From an uncultured Pelagibacteraceae bacterium (GTDB lineage Bacteria > Pseudomonadota > Alphaproteobacteria > Pelagibacterales > Pelagibacteraceae): a DNA stretch of 64,000 nt. The notes under the pieces are model-generated. The model did no database searches. It was not told the origin of the DNA and saw nothing but the letters and a program-made list of their open reading frames with translations. This document shows positions 44,093 to 53,140 of this stretch, in pieces. The position numbers were made by a program, and so were the translations under genes. Numbering within the stretch: position 1 is the first letter of the stretch; each line of letters begins with the position of its first letter. The stretch spans positions 32,492 to 96,491 of the forward strand of contig CABZJA010000003.1 of assembly GCA_902525935.1 (NCBI GenBank), in the 5' to 3' direction.

Positions 44093-44169
44093 TGGTTGCG
44101 GGGGACGGATTTGAACCGCCGACCTCAAGGTTATGAGCCTTGCGAGCTACCAGGCTGCTCCACCCCGCG
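44093..44169 (-). tRNA. Initiator tRNA-fMet (CAT)
   Basis: A 77-base cloverleaf with encoded CCA, anticodon CAT in the loop CTCATAA, and C1:A72 unpaired at the acceptor end, the mark of initiator tRNA. The anticodon stem is CAAGG:CCTTG, so the usual run of three G:C pairs before the loop is A:U plus two G:C. It lies 4 bases after rpsU on the same strand and was probably made from the same transcript. Confidence 0.95.
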
Positions 44170-44173
44170 ATAT

Positions 44174-44380
44174 TTAAATCCTATTTTTGAGTTTGTTAAG
44201 TTTTTTTACTCTTTTAATGTTTTCTTGAAGAATTCTTTTCTTTTTCTCAGATGGTTTTTCATAATTATTCTTTAATTTAATTATTTTAAAAAAACCATCC
44301 CTCTGAAGTTTTCTTTTTAAAACTCTGAGTGCCTGTTCAACATTATTATCTTTAACTTCTATTTTAATAACAACCTCCAA
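44174..44380 (-). CDS. rpsU: 30S ribosomal protein S21
   Basis: Up to 68 residues with the S21 pattern VKDNNVEQALRVLKRKLQRDG, then YEKPSEKKKR and a basic tail. S21 acts in mRNA start selection. The start is uncertain. A TTG at 44380 gives the listed length, but it overlaps a GGAGG Shine-Dalgarno-like run (44374-44378). An in-frame ATT at 44368 sits five bases after that run, so an ATT start is an option. No ATG is available near the conserved start. Confidence 0.9.
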   Translation of the reverse strand: MEVVIKIEVKDNNVEQALRVLKRKLQRDGFFKIIKLKNNYEKPSEKKKRILQENIKRVKKLNKLKNRI

Positions 44381-44425
44381 AAAACGCGATTAGTTAACAT
44401 TTTATTTTTAATTTGTCTATTATTT

Positions 44426-45007
44426 TCAAACCCCAGCCTTATTTACTGAACTTTCTTTATCTTTTTGTTTTTTTTCTTTCAAAATCTTTTTTTCCGCTTT
44501 TTCTAAAGATCTTAATAAATCTTTTTGGGTAAACAGGCCCATTGCAACAGGATCTTTTGAATTTAGACTATTATAATTCCAATAACTTTTGTTTCTAATA
44601 GCACTTACAGACGATTTAGTTATACCAACTAATTTAGCAATTTGAGAGTCCTTCAAAATTGAATGATTTTTAATTAACCACAATGCTGAATCAGGTTTAT
44701 CTTGGCGTTTTGATAAAGGAATGTATTTTTTTATTTTTTTTTCTGCATTTTTAATTTCAATATCTTCGTTTATAATATTTAAAGACCTTTCTTTATCCCT
44801 AGATGATAATTCTATTTCCTCCCTTGTCAATTGACCTGAATTAATTGGGTTATATCCAACAATTCCTTTCGCAACTTCTCCATCTGCTATACCTTGGATT
44901 TCAACTTCGTGTAGTTTACAAAAATCAGCAATTTGCTTAAATGTTAGAGATGTATTTTCGACAAGCCAAACTGCCGTAGCCATTGGCATTAAAGGAGCTT
45001 TTGACAT
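44426..45007 (-). CDS. trcR: DUF1013 protein, TrcR-like cell-cycle regulator
   Basis: The protein has 193 residues. It begins APLMPMATAVWLVENTSLTFKQIADFC and repeats a helix-turn-helix-like block later (DSALWLIKNHSILKDSQIAKLVGI), typical of the alphaproteobacterial DUF1013 family called cell cycle transcriptional regulator TrcR. The ending is lysine-rich. It binds RNA polymerase or DNA in the family view; this is not visible in sequence. It overlaps rpmE by one base. Confidence 0.85.
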   Translation of the reverse strand: MSKAPLMPMATAVWLVENTSLTFKQIADFCKLHEVEIQGIADGEVAKGIVGYNPINSGQLTREEIELSSRDKERSLNIINEDIEIKNAEKKIKKYIPLSKRQDKPDSALWLIKNHSILKDSQIAKLVGITKSSVSAIRNKSYWNYNSLNSKDPVAMGLFTQKDLLRSLEKAEKKILKEKKQKDKESSVNKAGV

Positions 45008-45237
45008 TAGTTTTTATTCTCAGATTTAAAATTTTGAAATTTTTTATTAAATTTACTTATCCTTCCTTTGTCCAATATTTTCTGTTTTCCACCAGTCCAA
45101 GCCGAATGTGACTTTGGATCAATTTCTAGTTTTAAAATATCATTCTCTTTTCCCCAAGTAGATCTAGTCTCAAATTGTGTTCCGTCAGTCATCTCTACTT
45201 TTATCTTATGATATTTTGGATGAATATTTTTTTTCAT
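45007..45237 (-). CDS. rpmE: 50S ribosomal protein L31
   Basis: A 76-residue protein with [40 protein letters not shown] and RISKFNKKF, the L31 signature. It has no cysteine, so it is the zinc-free form usual in alphaproteobacteria. The C-terminal extension is lysine-rich. It shares one base with the trcR start. Confidence 0.95.
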   Translation of the reverse strand: MKKNIHPKYHKIKVEMTDGTQFETRSTWGKENDILKLEIDPKSHSAWTGGKQKILDKGRISKFNKKFQNFKSENKN

Positions 45238-45272
45238 GCGCTGCCTTATAGCAAAAATTACTTTAAAAACAA

Positions 45273-46019
45273 TTAAAACTTCTCTAGTCTTTTGACCATT
45301 TTTTCATATATGTTTGGATTTCCAGCTCTAATGTCAATTTTATTAATTTTATAATCGTAGATATCATTTACTTTCCCACCTGCTTCTTCAATTATTAGTT
45401 TTCCAGCTGCAACATCCCATAAATTTATTTTATCATGAAAATAACCATCTAGTCTTCCACAACCTACATAAGCTAGATCTAACGCTGCGCACCCAGTATT
45501 TCTTAAATTTAACTCTGGATAAATTAATTTTATACCTTCACAATTAGAAGCAAACAAGCACTCATCAAGATTTGATTTATTAGAAACTCTTATTCTCAAG
45601 TTATTTATAAAAGCTCCATTATTTTTTTCAGCATAAAAAACTTCATTTTTTATAGGATCATATATTAATCCAATTATTATTTCATCATCTGCTTGTAATG
45701 CCACTGATATGGCAAAATGTGGAATACCATGTAAAAAATTAGTTGTTCCATCTATTGGATCTATAATCCAAAAAATATTTTTATTTTTGTTTATTATTTT
45801 ACCCGTTTCTTCTGTTATGAATGAATAATTTTTTTTTGTCTTTGACAGCTCATCTATAAGAATTTTTTCCACTTTCTTGTCAGTTTTGGTAACAAAATCT
45901 TTTGGACCTTTTTTCGATACTTGCAAATTTTCTATTTCTCCAAAATCACGTATTATTACTTTTGCAGCTTTTTCGCATGCTTTAATCATTAAATTTAAGT
46001 TTGGTGATATCGAATTCAT
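45273..46019 (-). CDS. suhB: Inositol monophosphatase family protein (SuhB-like)
   Basis: The protein has 248 residues. Metal sites are visible: EE of ITEET (Glu70, Glu71), [12 protein letters not shown] (Asp87, Asp90) and [15 protein letters not shown]. It hydrolyses inositol or related sugar monophosphates; SuhB also takes part in rRNA antitermination in enterobacteria. The gene follows efp by one base. Confidence 0.9.
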   Translation of the reverse strand: MNSISPNLNLMIKACEKAAKVIIRDFGEIENLQVSKKGPKDFVTKTDKKVEKILIDELSKTKKNYSFITEETGKIINKNKNIFWIIDPIDGTTNFLHGIPHFAISVALQADDEIIIGLIYDPIKNEVFYAEKNNGAFINNLRIRVSNKSNLDECLFASNCEGIKLIYPELNLRNTGCAALDLAYVGCGRLDGYFHDKINLWDVAAGKLIIEEAGGKVNDIYDYKINKIDIRAGNPNIYEKMVKRLEKF

Positions 46020-46020
46020 T

Positions 46021-46581
46021 TTAAATTTTTTTTACATATTCCATTGTTCTTGTATCAATTATGATTGTGTCGTCATTTTCTATGAAAGGTGGAACTTGAA
46101 TTTGTAATCCATTATAAAGAGTTGCTGGTTTATATGAAGACGAAACAGTTTGTCCTTTTATTGCAGCATCAGTTGTCTCAATCTTACAATTTATTTGATT
46201 TGGAAGTTTAATATTTAATGCTTTTTCGTTGTGAAAGTTAATTGAAACTTCCAAATTTTCACTTAATAAATTACCTTTTTCACCAATAGTGTTTTTATCT
46301 ATATCAATTTGATCAAATGTTTCTGGATTTATAAAATGATAACTAGTTTCATCACTATACAAATAATTAAACTTTATTTCATCAAGAGAGGCCTTTTCTA
46401 CTGTCTCACTTGATCTAAATCTTTCATTGAGTTTAGTATTTTTGTTTAAACTTTTCATCTCAACTTGTGCAAAAGCACCCCCTTTTCCAGGTTTAACATG
46501 ATTTGTTTTCAACACTTCCCATAAATCTTGTTTGTAGTCTAATATCATTCCAGCTCTTATTTCTGTAGCATTAATTTTCAT
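46021..46581 (-). CDS. efp: Elongation factor P
   Basis: The protein has 186 residues and three beta-barrel domains. Domain I carries VKPGKGGAFAQV with Lys33 at the modified tip; the C-terminal domain has VPPFIENDDTIIIDTRTMEY. EF-P relieves ribosome stalling at polyproline. It overlaps the thiE stop by 4 bases. Confidence 0.95.
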   Translation of the reverse strand: MKINATEIRAGMILDYKQDLWEVLKTNHVKPGKGGAFAQVEMKSLNKNTKLNERFRSSETVEKASLDEIKFNYLYSDETSYHFINPETFDQIDIDKNTIGEKGNLLSENLEVSINFHNEKALNIKLPNQINCKIETTDAAIKGQTVSSSYKPATLYNGLQIQVPPFIENDDTIIIDTRTMEYVKKI

Positions 46582-47195
46582 TTTAAATTTTTAATTGCTT
46601 CGTGTGGTTTTAATTTTTTATTTTTCCAAATGTAGCCTGAGATAGCCAAAAAATCTGCATTATTCAATAATAGTTTTTTATAATTATTTTGATTAATCCC
46701 ACCTATTGCAACAATAGGCATATTTATGATTTTCTTAATTTTTTTTAATGTACTTATACTTGCTTTGTACTTAACTTTTTTCGTATTTGATTTATAAAAT
46801 GCCCCTAAAGCAATATAGTTTGCTCCGTTTAATTTTGCTTTCTTTGCAAGTTTGAGTGAATTGTGACATGTTACACCTATAATTTTTTTACTTAAAATTT
46901 TTTTTGCCTGCATAATATCCATATCTTTTTGACCCAAATGACATCCATCAGCTTGAACTTTTAAAGCAAGGTATGGATCATCATTGATTAAAAATTTGAC
47001 ACGATATTTTCTACAAATTTTTAATATTTTCTTAGCATTTAAAATTTTTTTATTTAAAGCTGTTTTTTTTTGTCTCAATTGAAAAAATTTAACCTTTCTA
47101 GTTTGAAAAATTGTTTCTAGAGTTTTAAAAAAAGATCCTTCGACAATTTTATTTGGAGATATTAAATAAATGAAATTTTTCTTCTTAATTTTCAA
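46578..47195 (-). CDS. thiE: Thiamine-phosphate synthase
   Basis: From a TTG at 47195 the protein has 205 residues and begins KIKKKNFIYLISP; a longer frame from 47270 would overlap fba by 86 bases and is unlikely. Motifs of the TIM-barrel ThiE are QLRQK, INDDP, GCHLGQKD, GVTCHN, ALGAFYKSNTK and AIGGI. The family joins HMP-diphosphate and thiazole phosphate to thiamine phosphate. Thiamine diphosphate is the cofactor of the transketolases in this window. Confidence 0.85.
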   Translation of the reverse strand: MKIKKKNFIYLISPNKIVEGSFFKTLETIFQTRKVKFFQLRQKKTALNKKILNAKKILKICRKYRVKFLINDDPYLALKVQADGCHLGQKDMDIMQAKKILSKKIIGVTCHNSLKLAKKAKLNGANYIALGAFYKSNTKKVKYKASISTLKKIKKIINMPIVAIGGINQNNYKKLLLNNADFLAISGYIWKNKKLKPHEAIKNLK

Positions 47196-48192
47196 GATTT
47201 TCTGACCACTTTCCTTGTGCTGCCAAGGTACACATTTTAGCTCGATGATCGAATATTTTCTGAGTTCCACTTATGTTATTGACATTTTTAGACCAAAATT
47301 TTAAAGCACTTTGCTGAAGAGCTCTTCCGTATGAATAGGTCATAATAAAATTAGTATTATTTTTTTGATTTATTTTGTTAAGGTTTGCTGTAGCTTCAAT
47401 TTCTGTCTGACCACCTGAAAGAAATGCTATTCCAGGCACTTCACCTGGCACACTATTTTTCAAACAATCTAATGTGAGTTCAGCTATTTCGTCATTTGAA
47501 ATCTTCTCTTTTGAACTTGCTCCAGGAAGTACCATGTTTGGTTTTAAAATTATCCCACTTAAGTCAACTTTATTTAAATATAATTCTTCAAAGCATTTCT
47601 TAATTACTTCTGATGTTTTGTTGAAGCAAGTTTTTGCTGAATGATTTCCATCCATTAAAACTTCCGGTTCTATAATAGGCACCATACGGGTTTCTTGAAC
47701 CAATGCTGCATATCTTGCTAGTGCATGTGCATTTGATGATATAGATAATTTACTAGGGTAATTATCCGATATTATATAAACGCCTCTCCATTTTGTAAAT
47801 CTAGCACCTAAATTATAATAGTTTTTTAACCTTTCTCTCAAACCATCTAAACCTTCTGTAATTTTTTCCTCTATTGATCCAGCTAAATCTTTTGCCCCAG
47901 TATCAACTTTAATCCCAGTAATCCCCCCGTTATATTCAATTAATTCTGGTATTGTTTTACCATTAGATGCTTTTTGTTTAATAGTTTCATCATATAATAT
48001 AACTCCTCCTATACATTCTTTCATTGAACGAGAAGAGAAAAGTGTTTCTCTAAAAATTAATCGATTTTTTTCGTCAGACTCAACATTGACAGATGCAAGT
48101 CTTTTTGTCATTGTTGCCGTACTCTCATCAGCAGCAAGAATGCCTTTTCCATTTGATAATATTTTAAGAGCTATACCGTTTAATTCTGACAT
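47185..48192 (-). CDS. fba: Class I fructose-bisphosphate aldolase
   Basis: The protein has 335 residues: GKGILAADESTATM near the start, GGVILYDET, GIKVDTG, EPEVLMDG and Schiff-base Lys217 in IILKPNM, with FLSGGQTE toward the end. It cleaves fructose 1,6-bisphosphate (glycolysis/gluconeogenesis) without metal. It begins 1 base from pgk's end in the tkt-gap-pgk-fba order. Confidence 0.94.
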   Translation of the reverse strand: MSELNGIALKILSNGKGILAADESTATMTKRLASVNVESDEKNRLIFRETLFSSRSMKECIGGVILYDETIKQKASNGKTIPELIEYNGGITGIKVDTGAKDLAGSIEEKITEGLDGLRERLKNYYNLGARFTKWRGVYIISDNYPSKLSISSNAHALARYAALVQETRMVPIIEPEVLMDGNHSAKTCFNKTSEVIKKCFEELYLNKVDLSGIILKPNMVLPGASSKEKISNDEIAELTLDCLKNSVPGEVPGIAFLSGGQTEIEATANLNKINQKNNTNFIMTYSYGRALQQSALKFWSKNVNNISGTQKIFDHRAKMCTLAAQGKWSENLEN

Positions 48193-49365
48193 TTAATTTA
48201 ATGCTTTTATACCAGGAAGAACTTTGCCTTCAAGATATTCCAAAAAAGCTCCACCAGCAGTTGAAACAAAGTTAAATTTATTTTCAATATTTAAGGTGTT
48301 TATTACAGCAACTGTATCACCTCCGCCAACAACTGAAAATATTTCTTCTCCTTTGTTAGCGATATGTTTTGCAACTTCAAAGCTTCCTTTAGAAAAATTA
48401 GAATTTTCAAAGTAACCCAATGGTCCATTCCATAATAAAGTAGTGGATTTATCAATAATACTCAGTATTTCCTTTAAACTTTTAGGACCAATATCAAGTA
48501 TCATATCATCATCATCAATATCACAAAATTCTTTTTCTGTTGAACTATCATTTAGTTTTTTCCCAACTTTCGTGTCTATAGGAGTATAGATTTTACAGTT
48601 ATTGTTTTTCGCATGTGAAAATATCTCTTTAATAACATTATTTAAATTTCTTTCATAAAATGATTTGCCAATTTTAAAACCATTATATTTAAAGATATTA
48701 TTTGCCATTGCTCCTACAATAATAATATTGTCAAATTTAGGTATTAAATTTTTAATTATATTTATTTTTGATGATATTTTTGAACCACCTATAATACATG
48801 TGATAGGTTTTTTTATGTTTAAGGTAATTTTATTAAGTGCTTCAACTTCAGCGTTGATTTGTATTCCGCAATAAGATGGAATATATTTCGTAATTTTTGT
48901 AATTGATGCATGTTCTCTATGCGAACATGAGAATGCATCATTCACATATATTTCACCCAAACCTGCCAATTTTTGAGAAAATTCATCATCATTATTTTCT
49001 TCCTCTGGGTAAAATCTAATATTTTCAAGTAATACGACTTGTAATTCTGAATTTCTAAAAATATCCTCTTTTTTTAAATTATAAATATTTTCTTTTAAAA
49101 GAAGAATTTTTTTATTTATTTTTTGGTTTAAGTAAAAAGTAATTGGTTCTAGGGATAGATCTTTGCTTACTCTCCCTTTTGGTCTACCTATGTGAGAAAT
49201 AATTATGATTTTTGCTTTTTTTGATAAAAGAAATTTTATAGTTGGTAAAACTTTATCTATCCTATTCGTATCAGTAATCTTTCCATTTAATATCGGGACA
49301 TTCAAATCTAATCTTAAAAGGATTTTTTTATTTTCAATATGCTTTAAGTTTTCAATAGACTTCAT
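48193..49365 (-). CDS. pgk: Phosphoglycerate kinase
   Basis: The protein has 390 residues. RLDLNVPI, HIGRPKG, LLENIRFYPEEE, NDAFSCSHREHASI, GGSKISSKI, LWNGPLGYFE and VVGGGDTVA are the expected substrate and nucleotide motifs in order. It interconverts 1,3-bisphosphoglycerate and 3-phosphoglycerate. It follows gap by 2 bases. Confidence 0.96.
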   Translation of the reverse strand: MKSIENLKHIENKKILLRLDLNVPILNGKITDTNRIDKVLPTIKFLLSKKAKIIIISHIGRPKGRVSKDLSLEPITFYLNQKINKKILLLKENIYNLKKEDIFRNSELQVVLLENIRFYPEEENNDDEFSQKLAGLGEIYVNDAFSCSHREHASITKITKYIPSYCGIQINAEVEALNKITLNIKKPITCIIGGSKISSKINIIKNLIPKFDNIIIVGAMANNIFKYNGFKIGKSFYERNLNNVIKEIFSHAKNNNCKIYTPIDTKVGKKLNDSSTEKEFCDIDDDDMILDIGPKSLKEILSIIDKSTTLLWNGPLGYFENSNFSKGSFEVAKHIANKGEEIFSVVGGGDTVAVINTLNIENKFNFVSTAGGAFLEYLEGKVLPGIKALN

Positions 49366-49367
49366 TA

Positions 49368-50372
49368 TTAGATTTTGCTTATATACTTAGCAATATCACA
49401 CATTCTATTGGAAAAACCCCACTCGTTGTCGTACCAAGCAGATATTTTTCCCATATTATTTCCCATCACATTTGTTAGAGATGCATCTATGATTGCAGAT
49501 GACGCATTATGATTAAAGTCGATAGAAACAAGTTTTTCTTTACTAACACTTAAAATATTTTTTGGGTATCTTTTAGATGCTTTTAAAAGAGCAGCATTGA
49601 TTTTATTAATTGTAATACTTTTTTTTACATTGAATATAAATTCAACTAAAGAGACATTTGCTATTGGTACTCTCATTGCTACTCCTTGTAGCTTACCTTT
49701 TAATGATGGTATAATTTCCCCAATTGCTTTTGATGCACCAGTAGATGTAGGAACTATCGATTGGCTTGCTGATCTTGCTCTTCTTGGATCATTGTGAGAA
49801 TTATCTAGTATTCTTTGATCACTTGTAAATGCATGTATGGTTGTCATGTATCCATTTAAAATTACAAAATTTGAATTAATAACATCTGCGACAGGAGCTA
49901 AACAGTTAGTAGTGCATGATGCTGCAGAGATAATTTTATCATTCTTACTTATTCGTTTATGGTTAATACCAAAAACAATTGTTTTATCTGCCATTTTACA
50001 TGGAGCCGAAACTATCACTTTTTTTACACCATTTTCTAAATGGGGCAGCAATTGTTCTTTTGAATTAAATTTGCCTGTGCACTCAAAGACATAATCAACA
50101 TTATATTTTTTCCAATTGATATCATTGATATTGGTGTGTTGAGTATAAGATATTTTTTTTTCATTTACTTTTATAAAATTTTGGCCGGATTTTATTTGAG
50201 CATCAAATTTGCCGTGGATTGAGTCATATTTTAATAAATTTGAACAAATTTCAGAACTTGATCTATTATTAATATGTTTAATTGTTATTTTTTTTTTATG
50301 ATTTTCATATATAGATCTGACTATCATTCTGCCAATTCTTCCCATACCATTAATACCAATTTTAATTGTCAT
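49368..50372 (-). CDS. gap: Glyceraldehyde-3-phosphate dehydrogenase
   Basis: The protein has 334 residues. The NAD fold starts GINGMGRIGRM; the catalytic Cys153 is in SAASCTTNCLAP; HAFTSDQ and WYDNEWGFSNR follow. It makes 1,3-bisphosphoglycerate, handed on to Pgk in the next gene. Start overlaps the tkt stop by 4 bases. Confidence 0.96.
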   Translation of the reverse strand: MTIKIGINGMGRIGRMIVRSIYENHKKKITIKHINNRSSSEICSNLLKYDSIHGKFDAQIKSGQNFIKVNEKKISYTQHTNINDINWKKYNVDYVFECTGKFNSKEQLLPHLENGVKKVIVSAPCKMADKTIVFGINHKRISKNDKIISAASCTTNCLAPVADVINSNFVILNGYMTTIHAFTSDQRILDNSHNDPRRARSASQSIVPTSTGASKAIGEIIPSLKGKLQGVAMRVPIANVSLVEFIFNVKKSITINKINAALLKASKRYPKNILSVSKEKLVSIDFNHNASSAIIDASLTNVMGNNMGKISAWYDNEWGFSNRMCDIAKYISKI

Positions 50373-52324
50373 TTTTTAATATAAGAATTTATTTTTTTAC
50401 TAATTTTATCGCTACTCAAACCAAAATAATCGTAAATTTTTTTAAAAGGGGCGCTCTTACCAAAATCTTCTATTGAAAAACATAAACCCTTTTCAATGTA
50501 TTTTTGCCAAGACATTTTTGATCCTGCCTCGATTGCAAATATATTTTTGCTTTCTTTTAAAATTTTGTTTTTATAGTTTTTGCTTTGATTTTCAAATAAT
50601 TCTTGGCAAGGCATAGATATTACTTTTGAATAGATCTTTTGTTTGGCTAATTTGTGACCAGTCTCAATTGCAAGATTTACCTCAGAACCAGAAGCAAGAA
50701 TTGTGACTTTAATTTTTTTACCAGTTCTTAATACTTCGTAAGCACCCAAAGAGCATTTATTTTTTTTACTAAAACTAGTTCTAATTGGCTTTAAATTTTG
50801 TCTAGTCAAAGCTAGTATGCTAGGTGTTTTTTTACTTTTTAAGGCTATATCCCAACATTCTATTGTCTCAGTTTGGTCTGCAGGTCTTAAGATGTTTAAA
50901 TTAGGTACAGATCTTAAGGATGCAAGATGTTCAATTGGTTGATGAGTTGGTCCATCTTCCCCTAAGCCTATTGAGTCATGTGTCATAACATAAATTACTC
51001 TTTGTTTCATTATTGAGGATAACCTTATTGAAGGTTTGCAATAGTCCGAAAATATTAAAAAAGTCCCTCCATAAGGTATAAAATTACTATGTAGTGCCAA
51101 TCCATTCATTATACCACTCATGCCATGCTCTCTCACACCATAGTGAATATAATTGCCGTCAAAGTTATTAGCTTTAATAATTTTATGTGATTTAGTTTTT
51201 GTATTATTTGATCCAGCTAAATCTGCAGAACCACCTATTAAAGTATTTCTCTCTTTAAGTATTGCTGACAAAAATTCTTCAGATGATTTCCTTGTTGCTA
51301 TTGTTTTTAGATTTTTTACCGCATCTTTTTTTTGTTTTATAATTGAATTTGAAATATTATTTTTTATGAAATTTTTAAATTTAATTTTCTGTTTATTAAA
51401 ACTTATATTCCATTTTTTTTCTTTTTTTAAACCTTTATTACCTATATTTCTCCACTCGTTTAGAATCTTTTGAGGTACTTTAAAAGGTTTATGTCTCCAA
51501 TCTAAATTTTTTCTTACTAATTCAATTTCCGCAGTTCCAAGTGGACTTCCGTGTGAGGATGCTTTTCCACTTTTATTTGGAGATCCAAATCCTATTTTTG
51601 TTTTACAGGAGATAACCGTTGGTTTTTTTGAATTTTGGGCTTTTTTTAAAGCATTATAAATTTGTCTGTTATCATGACCGTTAATTAAAATATAGTTCCA
51701 TCCATAACTTTTAAACCTATTTTTAAAGTCATCCGAGACCGCTAAACTAGTCGGACCATCGATAGAAATAGAATTATTGTCAAAAAGCATTATAAGATTT
51801 TTTAATTTTAAATGACCAGCAAGACTCATTGCTTCGTGGCTAATTCCCTCCATTAAACATCCATCACCAGCTAATACATAAGTTTTATGATTAATTAAAT
51901 TTTTACCTAATTTTTTTTTTAAAATTTCCTCTGCAATTGCAAATCCTACAGAATTAGCAATTCCCTGACCAAGAGGACCAGTAGTAGTTTCAATACCTGA
52001 ATTAGGATGATACTCAGGATGCCCAGCACAAATTGAATTTAATTGTCTAAATTTTTTTATGTTATTAATTCCTATACTCTTATATCCAGTGAGATATAAC
52101 AGAGAATATAATAGCATCGAACCATGGCCTGCTGATAAAACGAATCTATCTCTATTAAGCCAGTTAGGATTTGCGGGGTTAAATTTTAAGAAATATTTAA
52201 ATAATATTGTTGCAACATCTGCCATACCCATTGGCATTCCTGGATGACCAGAATTGGCTTTTTGCACTGCATCTATTGATAAAAAACGAATAGCATTCGA
52301 TAAATTTTTTTCTTTGTTTTTCAA
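50369..52324 (-). CDS. tkt: Transketolase (full length)
   Basis: The protein has 651 residues, the usual size. SGHPGMPMG, SAGHGSMLLYSL, GPLGQGIAN, GDGCLMEGISHE with thiamine diphosphate binding, FDNNSISIDG, then VREHGMSGIMNG, THDSIGLGEDGPTHQP are all present in order. It serves the non-oxidative pentose phosphate pathway. It is the first gene of the operon that runs to the initiator tRNA. The contrast with the split copy at 6582-8358 shows that copy is additional. Confidence 0.96.
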   Translation of the reverse strand: MKNKEKNLSNAIRFLSIDAVQKANSGHPGMPMGMADVATILFKYFLKFNPANPNWLNRDRFVLSAGHGSMLLYSLLYLTGYKSIGINNIKKFRQLNSICAGHPEYHPNSGIETTTGPLGQGIANSVGFAIAEEILKKKLGKNLINHKTYVLAGDGCLMEGISHEAMSLAGHLKLKNLIMLFDNNSISIDGPTSLAVSDDFKNRFKSYGWNYILINGHDNRQIYNALKKAQNSKKPTVISCKTKIGFGSPNKSGKASSHGSPLGTAEIELVRKNLDWRHKPFKVPQKILNEWRNIGNKGLKKEKKWNISFNKQKIKFKNFIKNNISNSIIKQKKDAVKNLKTIATRKSSEEFLSAILKERNTLIGGSADLAGSNNTKTKSHKIIKANNFDGNYIHYGVREHGMSGIMNGLALHSNFIPYGGTFLIFSDYCKPSIRLSSIMKQRVIYVMTHDSIGLGEDGPTHQPIEHLASLRSVPNLNILRPADQTETIECWDIALKSKKTPSILALTRQNLKPIRTSFSKKNKCSLGAYEVLRTGKKIKVTILASGSEVNLAIETGHKLAKQKIYSKVISMPCQELFENQSKNYKNKILKESKNIFAIEAGSKMSWQKYIEKGLCFSIEDFGKSAPFKKIYDYFGLSSDKISKKINSYIKK

Positions 52325-52376
52325 AAAGTATCCTATCTAGACTTAGGTGAATCAATTTATTAATATAGATATATAT

Positions 52377-52700
52377 ATGAAAAACATTGATGAAAAAGAA
52401 AAAAAATTATCAGATACTTTAAAAAAATTGAGAGAAATAAATATTCAAGATAGTAAAGAAATCGATGAAGTTGCTATTTTAAAAGATCAAAAAAATCAAT
52501 TAGAAATTGAAAAAAATCAGATTACTAAATCTATTCAACACTTAGAGGAAGAAAATTTAAAACTTAAAAGTCAATTAAATGAATTAAAAAATGATTATGA
52601 AATTTCAAGAAGAAAAGAAAATAAATTCAATGAAAAAATTGATGAATTAAATCAAGAAACAGATAGTTTATTGGAAGAAATAGATAAATGGCAAATGTAA
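52377..52700 (+). CDS. Small coiled-coil protein upstream of zapA
   Basis: From the ATG at 52377 the protein has 107 residues, almost all heptad-like Lys/Glu/Leu/Ile and no membrane span; a GTG at 52347 would add 10 residues. Similar short coiled-coil proteins (DUF4164-like) are found just before zapA in alphaproteobacteria, but identity cannot be proven. It overlaps zapA by 13 bases, indicating joint translation. It may be a partner of ZapA. Confidence 0.7.
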   Translation: MKNIDEKEKKLSDTLKKLREINIQDSKEIDEVAILKDQKNQLEIEKNQITKSIQHLEEENLKLKSQLNELKNDYEISRRKENKFNEKIDELNQETDSLLEEIDKWQM

Positions 52701-53131
52701 ATATAAATTTTAATGGTAAAGAATATCTATTGTCTTGCGAAGATGGCCAGGAAGAACATTTGGAGCAATTATCAGTTGACTTAAATAAAAAATTCAACAA
52801 TTTAAAATTCGAACTTGGTAATATTGGCGAAAATAAATTATTATTAATATCATCCATCAAAGTTATGGATGAGTACTTTGAAACAAAAAAAAAAGTAGAA
52901 CAACAAATAAATGAGCTTCAAGCAATAAAAGAAAGATTTAAAGAATTAAAATCTTTAGTTTATCAATATAAGGAAAACAAAGAAAACGAGATTAATAATT
53001 TAAGTTCAACTCAAGAAGAACTTATTAGAAATATTGAAAATCATAAAATTAATTATGAAAATTTAATCGACAAAGTAACAGTTGAAATTGAAGACTTTGT
53101 AAATAAAAATAATTCAAACTCCGCTATATAA
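52688..53131 (+). CDS. zapA: Cell division protein ZapA
   Basis: The protein has 147 residues. The N-terminal ZapA domain (VNINFNGKEYLLSC, then HLEQLSVDLNKK) is followed by a long coiled coil from about residue 60 onward. ZapA bundles FtsZ filaments at the division site. It is longer than many ZapA proteins (about 105) because the coiled coil is extended. The 5-formyl-THF cyclo-ligase gene starts 9 bases on, leaving no room for a 6S RNA gene often present there. Confidence 0.85.
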   Translation: MANVNINFNGKEYLLSCEDGQEEHLEQLSVDLNKKFNNLKFELGNIGENKLLLISSIKVMDEYFETKKKVEQQINELQAIKERFKELKSLVYQYKENKENEINNLSSTQEELIRNIENHKINYENLIDKVTVEIEDFVNKNNSNSAI

Positions 53132-53140
53132 TAAAATTTT

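Noticed and set aside
53132-53140. 6S RNA gene between zapA and the cyclo-ligase gene
   Set aside because: This is a usual place for ssrS, but only nine bases separate the two genes here.
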